Assembly (NCBI GenBank): GCA_964030785.1
Contig: OZ034968.1
Coordinates: 29,129,686-29,193,685 of the forward strand
Length of the DNA: 64,000 bases
Direction of reading: 5' to 3'
DNA from: Siderastrea siderea
Lineage: Eukaryota > Cnidaria > Anthozoa > Scleractinia > Rhizangiidae
Shown: positions 10,024 to 23,100 of the stretch, piece by piece
How the letters are laid out: every line of letters starts with the position of its first letter
How positions within the stretch are numbered: position 1 is the stretch's first letter
Position numbers and translations under genes: made by a program
The notes under the pieces: generated by a model
Seen by the model: only the letters and a program-made list of their open reading frames with translations
Databases searched by the model: none
What the model was told of the DNA's origin: nothing

Positions 10024-13000
10024 CTATCAAATACAACAGCACCTTAGTGTCAGCTTATATTCAACTCTGTTATGACATTTTTCAGAACGGTTTTCCATTT
10101 AAATTCTCAAATCACACATTTGCAGATCACACTGACTGAAAACTAATAGGCTACAAGCACGCGAGAATACGTTCGTTCTTTTGTTTATTTTGATGGAATA
10201 GATAGGATAAATGGATAAAGTCGCACTCGGGCCAAGGAGGCCCACCCCGCTAGAGCTCATCCCGGTTTCCGAAGCATGAACCAACTGAGAGTATTCTGGC
10301 AGGGTTACCCCAGCAGAATGTCGCCGGTACCCATTTATACACCTGGCCCCAGTTGTTCAAAGGTGGATAGCGCTATTCACCGGATAAATCACTATCCAGT
10401 GGATAACGCAATTGGTTTCCCTAACACTCATCCACTGAATAGTGATTTATCTGGTGGATAGCGCTATCCAACGTTTGAACAACTGGGGCCTGGGTGGAGA
10501 GAGACAATGTGGGGCAAAGTATCTTGTCTAAGGAAATAACGCGATGGCAGGGACTAGGCGTCGAGCCACCGATCCTCAGCTCTGAAGTCCAACGCGCTAA
10601 CCACTACACCACCGCGCCCCCACATCACTCACTCACTCACTCACTCACTCACTCACTCACTCACTCATGCCCGTTATGCCGGGTGGCGTGTAGGGCAGCA
10701 ACGTGTTCCCTCCACTTCTGCAGTCTTTCACCATGACTGAAATGCCGCTCCAGGTCTTTCCCATCTGTTGCATTTCTTTCTCCACCGTGCACCGCCATGT
10801 GATCTTCGCTTTCCCTCTTGTGTCCAGTGCAAGGCAGTCTTGACGATGGAGGCTTCTTGGCGAGTGACATAGCCAATCGACCTCCATCGTCTCCTCAGCA
10901 ATAACTTGCGCCATCTTGCCTTGCTCGTACATTGTTCTTACATTCCAAAAGCCAATCAGTGTAGTTGTTTTGACGCTGACGGCTCCCATAATCATGGCAG
11001 TGGCTTCCTCCTGGCTTTGACCAGTGCCAGTCATGCGAATCCTCCTGTTGGCAGAGTTCCTGGTGGCTTCACAGTAAGCATTCATTCTAACTTGTCCCTT
11101 GCGAGGATTCTGAAAGCCCGTCCTGCGCAGATGTTGAGTTTCTCGTTGCTATTTCCGTAACATATAGGTTTTTACGTGACAGGGTTGTTGGCCCTGTGCA
11201 AAACCCCCAACCTGGAGGACCGGTAGATTGCTCTTTGTCTGGCCCCTAACCTTCGAACTGTCTGGCATGGGTGACCCCACCAGGACCTCGAGAGGTCCAG
11301 CCAGCATAGCTCTTAGGCTCCTTGGCGCCTCCACATAGATAGGATAAATGACTAGCATCTAAATGACATACTTACGCATAAATTTGGGTTATACTTTTAA
11401 TTTGAAATAAGTGATTTCCTATTTCCTAATTTTTGCCGTCAGTTGATGTCGTTTTACGTCAAAACGATAGTCACTCGGGTCATCCGCTTCGCATTATGCC
11501 GTCATCGTCAGCACCAAAGTCGTGAAACAGCCAAATGTGATGTAAGTTTTAAGCCTAAATATTTGGAAGTGGTTTTGCAGAGAAAGGAAATCGAGAGTCC
11601 GAAATAAACCCTCGGGACGAGGACGAGCCAAACCAACAACAAAACTCAAACAGCGTTTCGATTCCAGGCTAACAGTGGTGTGCGACGACTGCTGTTATCA
11701 TCGAGCCAAGCCTGTTCCTAGGATTATTTCTCAGTTCCTTTTCGTAACACAATACTCACTTGCAATGAATGACTAGTGTCTTAGGCCTCATGCCAGTAGC
11801 TTCCAGGTGGAACTGGCCTTTTGTGAGGGGTGTTGGCAGGGGATTCACGAAGGACGCTGTAAGTTTTACTTCTTCCCCTATCTTCAATTGTGATGCAGAA
11901 GCCTGTTCAATAAGAGTAAAATGATAAAATTAACTGTGGATTTCGGCGACTTGTAAAGGTGGCTAAACGAACAGAAAACTCTGTAATCCACTGTTGTTCT
12001 GTTTACAGCATCCTTACGTTTTAGTAGAGGCAGTTTTTTTATTTATAGTTGAAAGTTTCCTCACTGCTTATGAAAACAAGGTGTCTGCATGTCTTACGAA
12101 AAAGGATACCGAGTAGAAGTTTCCAAACTGCATGAAGATAAGTCAATAACTTTTCTGTGTAAACTAACTTAGGGCCTCCAAGATAGGAGAACAATTTCTT
12201 TTCAAAGTTCTTATTTGGAACGATCTGGTAGTACTCTTTCGAGTAGAGGAGGCTGAGAGGTTTTTTAGCAAATGCAAATTATATTAATTATGAACGTCAT
12301 ACTGACTCACCGAAACCTTGAGCTCGGGTCTGGTGAGTTCCACGTCCTTCTGAGTGACGAACAACTGCCCTGTTTCCATGAGCTTGCCCTTCACATACAG
12401 CTTGATTGTATCACCTGCACCCAGCTTGGTCATGTAGTCATTGAAGTCAATCCTTAGAGGTAATCTTTTTTCTAGACAACACCAGAAAATAGCAGTTAAA
12501 GCTATCAGTTTGTTAAGGGAATAGCTTTGAGGCGACAAAAGAAGCCAGAGAGAGATCTTGAATACATTATCAAGTGCTTGAGTTTTCACTGCAGCTGAAA
12601 GGCGTGGGTTAAAAGTATACGTATTGTAGGCTACATATCTACTCAGAAAGGGAACCTACGGTCTTGTAACCTGGTAAGGGCTTTCCAAGAACGCTAAGAT
12701 TTGGGGGAAATACAATAAAGGGATAGTACGCGATAAGTCGGATAAATGTAAGATATTAATTTAATTTCACCATGTTTGCAGCTCAAAGTTTTATTTCTTT
12801 CAGCGCTGACTGTGTTTGCCGAAGGTATCTGATTATTCAGTTTCTTTCAATGTAATAAAGCTTTGGGTAGGAAGGTACTCTGGCTGGACTCCTCCGCTAT
12901 TCGTGCGTTAACTAACACAAATGAGTTTTGTACAGTATTTTAACAGCAAATTTTCAGCAGAATTTCAGTGTGCAGCGAGTTGCATGGTCGTAATTGTCAT

Positions 13001-14103
13001 TAACCTTGCAGACACAAAACCTGAGATCTCTGAAACATATTTGACAAAGTAAAGAGAAAACTCTACCGTTGCATTTTCAAATAAGGGGCATTGCTTGTAT
13101 AGGTGAGTTTTCAAAAATATACTGCTATCTCAAAGGTTTTCACTTCCACAAAAAAACAAACAAACGAACAACATCTTTTATAACTCAGTTTTAAAAAACA
13201 CGCCCCACGCCAACAATAAACTTTCTTACCAGCTTGCGACTCCAACAGAAACTCAAGCTTGGTTGACTTCAGCTTCCTGGAAGGAACCCCAGTATACTGG
13301 CTCAAAACAGCTGTGAACGTAGCATTAATTTTTCTTGTCGACTTCTGCATCGAAATTGTTGCCTACGAGTACAGTTTCCTCCACTTCAAGATGAAAATTC
13401 ACATCTTTCGCAACTTCAGATTCGTGCTTTTCGAATTCCTCCTTGCGACTGCTGATTTGCAGTGCAAGTTGCATGGCTTTTCTCTCTTCCGGTGAACCTG
13501 CAGTATCAAAGAAGTGAAAATTTTGGTTTTGCTTTTTTGCCTAGTGGAATAAACGGGATGATAACCTCACTAAAGTCTATAGCGGAAATTGCCTGGATCT
13601 CACTTAGGGAAGTGATCCCGTTTTTGTTTTTATTGGATCGATTTTCACCAGATAAAACTTTCTTCAGACTCCAATTCTACTTCCTATTTCGAATCGTTCG
13701 CTTCTATATGCATCGCTCGTTACCTGTGGGCTCATTTGTACTGCCGGGGTCTTTACTGTTGCATGGCAGATCCGATCTTTCTCGAGGTCAATGACAACCA
13801 GGGAAGCTAACGTTTCTCTTGGTGTTGTGCAAAAGACTCGTCGACTACAGCAGTCCCCCTTTTTCTCTAATCCCGGTCAGCACGAATACTCCACTATCTC
13901 GAAAAGAATCCTGTTTCCCTTGGAGATTGTGGTGCAGTATTTTACTACTGGCTATCTCGAACTCCCCTATCTTGATTTTTCCATTGGAAGTTGGAGACAG
14001 CGGGAGTCTGGCTGCATCAGACCCTTGACAGAGTTTAAATTAAATGAAAGGAATCTACTCGGGTCTTACATACACTCATTACTGAGGCATTCACAGAAAC
14101 AAC

Positions 14104-14161
<58 letters not shown>

Positions 14162-17100
14162 CTTCAGGATGTTTATATTCTCCGGCGACGTCCTCCCTTG
14201 ATTTGGCCCCTACAGCCTTTGTACTAATATCACTTCCAACGTAATTCTTGTACACGCGCATTTTCTCCATAGAATAGTCGGATCTGGTTTTGACTTCCCA
14301 GTAAATTATGTCCCCATTTACTTCAGCAAACACAAAAGATGTGTCGTAAGGAAGGTACACTTCTCCGTTTTTGACCGCCTTGAGGGAAGCAGGACCACAC
14401 TGAAAAACACCTAGCAGACAGTTAAGAAAGCAGATTAGAAGTTATCAGAGTGTCTTTTTCTTTCAACTTAGAACCCAAACACACCACTCACGTGCATGTT
14501 ATATACAAGGATTGGTGGCGAATTTCAATCTCTTATCTGTTGGAACCGATTAAGTTGACTTTGCGCTCATTTGAAGCTATTTTAGCCACTTTGGTTCCTC
14601 ATTTTTCGATGTTACAAAAATTATATCCCGTCTGTCCTTATTTTTCTTGTGCCTTCTTTTTTTCTTTTGTGGTTCGATCGTTGGCCTAACCGGTTGAGGG
14701 AGGGGAAAATTTTTAACTAAACTCAGCAATAAAGTCAATGGGACTCTGCATGTTGTAATAAAGTGGCAACAGATGGCATGCCGCTATTAACTCCAGTGCA
14801 GCGAAAGGGTAGGCATCAAAACGACGGAATGGACCCTGTAAAGACACTGTGAACTGCCAAGCTTGAACTCTTTCAAAACCAAAACACTTGGCAGTATTGA
14901 CTGCTAACTGCAGACCCTACTGCTTTTTTTAATGACCCCTCACGAGAATCTTCATATGAAAGAGGTGGGCTTCAGGAAAAAGAAGAAGAAGAAAAAGAAG
15001 AAGAAGACAATCGGCGAGCATGCCAATTCCCTATGATTATAAATACTTCTAGGTTTCTCCCTCCACTTAGAAACCGATAAATTCACAAACGGTACTAAAT
15101 GCATGGTCCCAATACCCGTCTAAAATCGGGCTTTGCTGGCACAGAGTTAATTTAATCGAACGACCAATTCTTTATCATGGTGCTCAAACATCAATAGATC
15201 TCGCTGGAAAAAAAGAAAAACTATAGATATGCAGCATTAAACACATCTTAATCGTGCAAAAACGCGCGCATTTTTTTTAAATTTAATATTTAGGCTACGA
15301 CCCCAATAGTCAGCGAAACGCAGGAGAGTTGTCTGTTGCTCGTAGAAAACGCAAAGAAGTGGTGTATTCAGTGTAATTAATTTGTTTAAGGGGACAGCTA
15401 AACGATTGAATTCGGAAGAAAACGATATTTAGGGCATGTTACAAAAGAAACAAATTAATCGGAATGTTTTAAAACCTTCAAAGGAAATCGTTGTTTATCA
15501 GCGAATCGAAAACATTAAATGAGCCAATCAGATTTACGTATTCGCGATAGATCACAGCGAATGTCTACTAGTCTGAGCATAAGATTCCACGATATATGTC
15601 ACTATCATTGTCGAGTGATGCAGGGCTGAGACTGAAGTGACCTGTCTTACCTTCACTTGTCTCCTGTGGTGTGGCGTCGTACGCCTGCCATCCATCATGA
15701 CCCTCTGGCAAATCAGGACGCTTAAACCAAGACTCGTTCCACACGTGAAAGTTCCTATCGTATAGTTATCAACAAAATACAGAAAGGTGGTTTTCATATT
15801 CTGTGAACTGATACCTGATAACAAAGGAATATAACTCCGGGAACATACACCTAATTGCAATAACGTCGTCAAACAAAACGAGAAAAGAAAAATGAAAAAT
15901 GCCAAGTAGGAATTAATTATATTAGGCATGCAAACAACATCCTCGGATATAAATAATTCTCGATGTACGGTATAATGCTTCAATTTGATATCAACTGAGA
16001 TGGTATGTGGTAAATTGGCCATATGATCGTGAAGAGATTCAAAAAGACCCCTTCATCCGAGAGAATCCCTGATTATAGTTTCCATGCCTAATTTATTCCT
16101 AGTTGGCTTTTCTTATTTCTCCCTTTTTTTAAATTTTATGTGACAACGTTATTGCAATTAGGTGTAACTGCTGGAAAACAGTGCATCCTACAGAATACTC
16201 ACTAATCTGCTAGCAGATTAGTGAACACCTAACACCTAACGCTCTGAAAGAATGCGCGCGCAATGCATGATTTCATCCAACAATTGTTTATAATTGGTCA
16301 CAAAAACCGGCCGTATACAAAAGACGTGATCTAATACAATAACTTGCAGCTTCAGCTTCAGTTTGTCTTCCATTGTTTGCAAGTGACATTTGTGGCACTC
16401 GTGAGAGAGAACTTTTAGGGGATACTTACCAAATGGAGTCATTCAAGTAATCTATCATGTCTCCTTCCTCATTCATGTGGAAATCAATTGTCATACTCGC
16501 ATCAGTGTCATGGGCTGAATCAAAGTTTGTCACACTTCTAGTCGGAACACCTAACGCTCTCATCACTGTAAAACAATCATAACAACGTACCATTAGTGTT
16601 ATTTGCTAATGATCGTGATATTGTCACACTCCTTCCCTCATATAGCTCCGTTACTGTTGTTCTAATTGAGAGAAAGAGTTTTGGCTTCGACAAGAAAGTC
16701 TTAAAGCGATTTGTCCCTCTTATGAGCGACAACAGGAGTGTAAACGAATATTACATTTCTCATTTGATGCGAGTATGGCTTCGATATTATTTTGGCCATA
16801 GTGTTCTTGATAAGAAAAATGCTTATCAACTTAAGACCGGTTTCGAGAATCTGAGTGGTTTCCTTTTTCAGTTGCTTCGGTGCTCAAGTTAGTGTGAGTT
16901 GCCGGTGTGGCCAAACAGAACAGCTGCCTATACAGTTCCCTTGGTGCGTGTCATGTTAATTGAGTGACCAGTTAAACGCATGGGAATTTCGATCCGTTAC
17001 GCTTTGTTTGGCGTGGTTTTATTGTTTGCGAAAAGACGATAGACGCCAGTGCTGATCAGCCGGCAAAATGCTTACTGATGGTTCAAAAAACTCGCAAAAG

Positions 17101-20100
17101 ATAAGTGCTTTAAACTGGTGTCGCAAAAGAAAAACAAATTTAGCGGCTAAAAGGTATACTTGACGTCTGTTAGCTAGATAGTAGAGTCTGCTTCATACGG
17201 TGGCGGTGTAATTTTTGTAATGTTTAGGCGCGTTTAGGAGGCTTTCAAGTTATTTCTTTCATACTTGTAGTCACCAATATTATTCACTGATGCGTTTTCG
17301 AGAGCCCAATACAGAATGCCTGTATAGCCTAGACTGATTCGCAGAGGGTCCGAAGTCGCTCGCCCAGACTCCCTCCTCTCCTATTCCCCTTTATCTTGTT
17401 CTTGATGTCATCGAACCTATTGTCAATGTTTGCCAGTCGTAGCGCGCTTTACACTTTCTCAGAAGTCTGGAATGCAACTTTGGCATCTTCAAGATGGCGG
17501 CAGCTGTAATAAAATATGGACAACGCCTTAGAGAATGCTTGCAGCGTCTTTCGAGTGCCTAAGCTCTCCAATGAGCAAGAAAAGGCTTAAAAAAACTTTT
17601 ACGGACAAAAGAAACGTAGTGTTAAATTTGCTCACAGGATTTGGCAAGTCCTTAACATAGTCATAGTCATTTCCCCATTAGTGAGCCTCATAAAAAACCA
17701 AGAAAATTACTTACGGGCGAGAGGAATCAAGGCTAAATCAATAGGAGATGACAAAACGGTAAACTTGAAGATCGAGAACGGAGAATGCAATATTGTTTAC
17801 GCTTCTCCCCAGTCTCTTCTTGGAAATGGTTGGTGGACAAATATGCTCTACTCGGATGTGTACAAACAAAACGTAATTGGAATCGTCGTAGATGAAGCAC
17901 GCTGGTCGGTGTTGTTTCTCTTTGTACGTTGTTTTATTTGTTCTACGTGTGATATCATCTGCGCTATTTGTGCTTAGAAGCCTTTGTTGCTAATATCATT
18001 GGAAGCTATTCTTATCATGCAATGATAGTGTTGAAGGCGTTCACCTGCTTATTTATTATTCCGTCTCTTACTTTTTTCCGAATAACAGATGTTGCAAAAT
18101 GTTGATTTGTAAAGGAATCAATGTTTGTGTGTTTGGCATGTTCTCAGACTACAATGTGAATTTGAAATAAACAAATAAATAAACATGCTAATGCCATTAT
18201 TGGCATTCTTTCACAAAAGTTTCCTGATTCCAGATGTTGATAATGAGCATTTGAATAATTTAGATTTTGAATGTTATTTTAGCGAAGACAAAGAAGATGA
18301 GGATGACTGGAATGACCTGTTAAAGATAATAAAGATAATAGACTAGGACGAATTCTCTTCTCGCAAAATTTTCCTTGATAACTCTAGTTTTTTTATAAGA
18401 CAGCAAGGATTTGAAACGCAGTGTTCTGCATGCTCCTGAACTTGCAATTGGTGTCAGGTGACCTAATAGATAAGGACTAGATTGAGTGAATGAAAAATAT
18501 CAAAAACCTCAGCAGGGTTTGCTGCAAAAATTACAAGTACCTTTTTTTCATTCTCTATATCTTCTTTTTTTGGTATAAAAATTATTTTATTGCGACTGTA
18601 ACATCGTTTAAGAAATAGTGAAAACATGGAAAACTCAAAATTTTACAAATTTGGCAAATACCACGTAATTGGTAGAATACTCAAGTCCCTTTTGTTCGCT
18701 GGCTGAAAAGTTTATACTCATTATGTTGTCAAAGATTCAGTCATGCAAAACCATCAGCTGAGAGTGTACATTGTATATAAAAAAATTCTTGTAGGAAGAA
18801 GGCATCGGTGTTTCAAGTCTTTAAATAAGCCCACATGCCATGATAATACAAATCTGATAACATTAGTGCTTTTCTTCCAAGCTCAAAGTTTTTTGTGTGT
18901 CTGTTTATCCACTGAAACAAATTTGATATGTCAAGCCTTGACAGTGGATCTCTCACAATGTTAGAAAAACAATTGTAATCTCTGCTAGGAGTATACATAA
19001 ATACTGCTTCCTCTACAACAATGAGTCGTCTGCTGAAACGTGCTTGCCTGATGTTTGCTTGACAAGGATTTCTTTATCAACACAACTTAGCATTTTTTTT
19101 TTGTCCATGAGAAATTCTTGTCACTACATCCGCTGTTACATTAGGTCCCAGATTCTTGACAGGTTGTCTTGAGTCTTTATTGCCGTGTTCAAGGTCCAAA
19201 TCTAAAGCAGCATTTTTCCCTGGACATGACCTTTGTTGTTTACTGTACGATTCAAAATCAAGCTATGTGCTTTCTCCAGTGGAGGCAATGAATACACCTG
19301 TAGAAACAAATAAAGTACTTCCACGGAGATCTCCCCCCATCTCCTTCAACAGTAGCATCAAGAAAGTTCATGAATACTGAATAGTCCTTGATTTGATATT
19401 GAACAGTTGTAGTTAAAAATATCATCTGATTCATTGGTTGAAGTTTTCTTAGGATAAACAGGTGAAATTGATGGCCTTTCAGGGATAACGGAGGGAGGCC
19501 TTCTTTTGCCATCATAATTGAATGATTTGTCACAGCCGCTCAGAATCTACAAGGAAATCTTCCATCACCAGTCAGACATTGATTATTCACTATGCCTTCC
19601 TGTTCTTGCATACTAAGTACATTATTCAAAAAGTCATTTGTGGACTGAGCATCTAAAAAAATTAATCAAAACTACATGTGCATTTGCACAACACCAACTT
19701 TATAAGACAGCTTCCAGTTCACCATGTACAACTTTTCCGAATGAAAATCGTATTTCACTAGGTCACATTACAAAAATCTTCTGTGTGATTGATAAATAAA
19801 CCTGTACAGAGGGGCTATGGGGAGCATTGTTGTGAGATATACTTCCTTTGTCACTAGGTTTTGTGGCTGTGGTCGGTTGAACATTTGGCATATTTTTAAC
19901 AACTTGCTGTGTTTGCGAAAAAAAAACGCCGCGCTCTTGTCTGCTCATGTCGGAAAGGCACGCAGTAGTAAGGGAGCAAGAGTAGCTGATCTAACCACTT
20001 GAATGCTACGCATGGAGTGCAGGATTGAGTCAGAGAAGACAGAAACAGGGTTTTCATTGCCGGCTTTGATGTAACTTGAGGCCGCCAAAGGTGGTTACTG

Positions 20101-23100
20101 CGGCGGATCTTGGCTTATTCCGCGCTTGATGCGAACGACAAAATTCCTGAAAATTCAGCTCTCTGTTCATTTTCCAGATTTCTTAGAGTGGACGACATGT
20201 TTTCTACCTTTTTCAGCCCGGGAAAACATTTTCGGTTGCAGACATAAAGAATGTTCTGGTTCAACGTTAATTCCCACTGCGAACGACCAAAAACGGCAAA
20301 AAAGTACGGAATCTGATGGAGACAACACGGCTTTTTTCGGCGTCAGCTTTTTTTGCCTGACGATTTACAATGGGTGCGATGACGTCAAGAACAAGATCTC
20401 GAAGCGGTTATATCAGACGGTCCAAAGTCGCTCGTTTGGGCGAGCGACCTCGGCCTGTCTGAGAATCAGGCTATGTATAGCCCGAACCTTTAAGCATTTT
20501 TGTCCTCCGTCTACTCAAGTGCATTTTTGCAGAATAGTGCGTTAAGAAAACGAAGGAAAAATAGAGAAAGGACATCAAGTGGTTCTTCTTTAAAGAGGAA
20601 AACCCATCGTTTAAACCGGGCCTTTGGTCAAGGATTTAAGTAGGTTATCCTTATTCACTATGTTCCTATGCAGGAAACTTTATTTTCGCACTAGATCTTT
20701 CTAAAACAAAGGCCTTATTCCTGGAAACAAGACCTGATTACTTCAACTTCAATTTTAAAAGTTGCCACGCCCCTTTTTTGGTCACTCACGTTTGTATTAA
20801 AATAACATAGCATCTTAATCTAGTTAAGTACGTTTACTTTTCCTGGTTTACAAACGAAACTAGGTGTACAAAAAAGGCAACAGGTGATAGATTTTGAACT
20901 TAGCCCTTAGTGATCAAAGGTAACCTGTGATGTAAACTCTAGAATCCCTTTCTGGCAATTGTCTTTAACTCTCTCCATGGACACCGTTCTCGCCACAAAC
21001 CACACCAGTTGGTTAAATCTCTCGCCTGCGGCCTCGGGAGGTAACTTACGGGTCGTAGATAAATCCATGAGATTCTAAATGGAATATTTGACTAGGAAAA
21101 AATACGGATTTCGTGGAGTTTACTTACGCGTAGTCACAAGTCCGGAGAATACCCAGCACTGACCATACTGAACAGACTTCTTTGTTTTCCAGAACTCCTC
21201 TAGAATAGCAATACTCCCGGACCAAGTCCCTGGAGATGTACCATCGGAATAGGGTCCAGACCATCTTCAGGTCAGAACACCGCCATGTCGGTCACTTGAG
21301 TTAGACTGTGCAGGAAATTAGCGAAACGTTATTTTCAGAGCCTTTATCTCTGGCTTCAAAACGTTTACACAGACGGGACCCAAAAGGTTCAGGTTTCGTT
21401 AATGGTCCGAACATTTACACCGGACCGCACAGAACAGTTCAGAACGGTTTTCGAAAGCTATTAGCTGGAACGGTCCTTATTCTGGTGGCCCAGAGAGAGA
21501 CCAGACCACAACCAATTGAAATCTGTGCTGTGTAAACATACACGTCTAAAATGTGCCGAGTATCGAGAGTTTCCTGCACTTAGTGTGCTCGCCATTTCTG
21601 ATAACCCAGACTAATTCCCGTAAAACTCCTAGAGCAAAAGGTTTACTGAATTATTTGTCGTGGAATGACCGAACCCATCTTAATTATATGCACGTGAGGT
21701 AGTACGCTTAAGAGAGATTTGAAATGACCCTCTGCTGGGGATGAAGAAGTTGAGACCGCTTCAACAGACAACCTACCATCAACAAACCACTTTTAGTTCG
21801 TTTTCTCACGTACCATGTGAGATATGGTTCGCGACACCTGAACTGGACTAGACTTCGTGACTGTGGGAAGTTCAGCATGATCCAGCAGCCAGAGAGCTGA
21901 GTTTAAAGCAACGTCCTCAAACTGAATAAAAGAGAATATGCAGTGAGACACCAACCACCACCACGATTGCAAATATGGGACACTAAACTAAACTGATTTA
22001 ATACTAATGCGAAATTGCCAGTCGTTATGGCATTGACACGCAATATCATCCAAATCTAAATTCCCGTTTCACGATAGGATACAGCACAGCGCAAAGAGAT
22101 TGGTGAGCAGGTCACAAATAACGTTGTCATTTTATAATCGTCGAAAGAAATATTAGCAATAAGATGTTTAAAAATACAAACGCTATAGTTTTTACAGAGT
22201 TATTTAACAGAAAACGTCCTTTTTTCTCGTTCCTTTAGGGCTGAAGCATTACATGCTTCAAATGTATATAGTAACCCGCTCACCAAGCATTACACTTTAA
22301 GACAGATTAAAGTGAGACAAAGGCTTTCAGCTGCAGTGTGTTCATTTTAAACTCCGTTGCCAATCTCAGCGGTTAAAGTTCCTTCCATTTTCAAAGGTTT
22401 AAAGTTTACCTGGCCAAACGTCCATTTGATTGGCCTCGATTGTCCAGATTTACCTCTCCATATCAAGCCCCAGGCCTCCAACACGTATTCTTTACGGTCC
22501 TTTTCCTCCTCCATATAAACTGTATCTTCTGCCGAGTGAAGGAATTAAAGGATGTAAGTAAAAATAACTCCAAAACTAAATACCCGGAATTTCAACTAGA
22601 TGTGGAAGCAACCAAAGTTTAAGTTCAGGGATAGGTAGCACAATCATTGAATTGTCGATTGTGAGTTAGCACTAGCTGATGTACACTTTTACGTCAGTTA
22701 CACGTCAGGTGTTAGCGGTGTTTGGTCGTATCTGCTCGGTTGAGGTGCGCCACCACCCGAAAACCACATCCAAGGCGTTCCCCCTTAAGTGTTGACGATT
22801 GACTGAAGTAAATAAATTATCTCTTACATAACGTTTTAGGGCAAACAGCAACCAAAATGGATGGAAATGTCATGTGAAATACACCTGTTATGTTGATGGT
22901 GTGACTAACCTGGCCCATTTTGGGGACAAATCTCTTCACTCAAATTTCCCATGAGATACCAATCAATATCTAAACCACTTTCTAAAACATCCTAAGATCT
23001 GAAGTTTAAAAGAGACAAAACCGTTCCATGCCTTTCCACGAAAATAGTACAACTTTAGAAAAGGACTAGCACCTGTCAAATAACATTGCACATTACATTT

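Larger units (their letters stand above)
10198..11350 (-). mobile_element. LINE-SINE chimera with 16-bp target duplication
   Basis: An insertion body of 10,214-11,334 lies between two identical 16-bp copies of ATAGATAGGATAAATG (10198-10213 and 11335-11350). Read on the minus strand it is an internally deleted non-LTR retrotransposon (11,334 to about 10,665), a (TGAG)n run, a tRNA-like head (10,623 to about 10,548) and a SINE body ending near 10,214. A later MITE is nested inside. It sits between the last two transglutaminase exons. Confidence 0.75.
17318..20488. mobile_element. About 3.2-kb element with roughly 130-bp terminal inverted repeats
   Basis: The left end (from GCCTGTATAGCCTAGACTGA) and the reverse complement of 20,340-20,485 align over about 130 bp. 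Shared blocks include GTCGCTCGCCCA and ATCTTGTTCTTGA[T/C]GTCATCG. The interior holds a broken RecQ-like helicase piece on the plus strand and coding-like, frame-shifted segments on the minus strand. It lies in a transglutaminase intron. Such an arrangement suggests a DNA transposon that carries a helicase-like gene, but no transposase could be recognised. Confidence 0.5.

Noticed and set aside
13259..13794. Plus-strand open frames around 13.3-13.8 kb
   Set aside because: They overlap the antisense of a recognised transglutaminase exon and its intron; hydrophobic composition comes from A/T-rich sequence.
21267..21269. Selenocysteine reading of the TGA
   Set aside because: The position is not a catalytic Cys, the active-site Cys is present 37 codons later, and no SECIS-like element was recognised in the 3' region.
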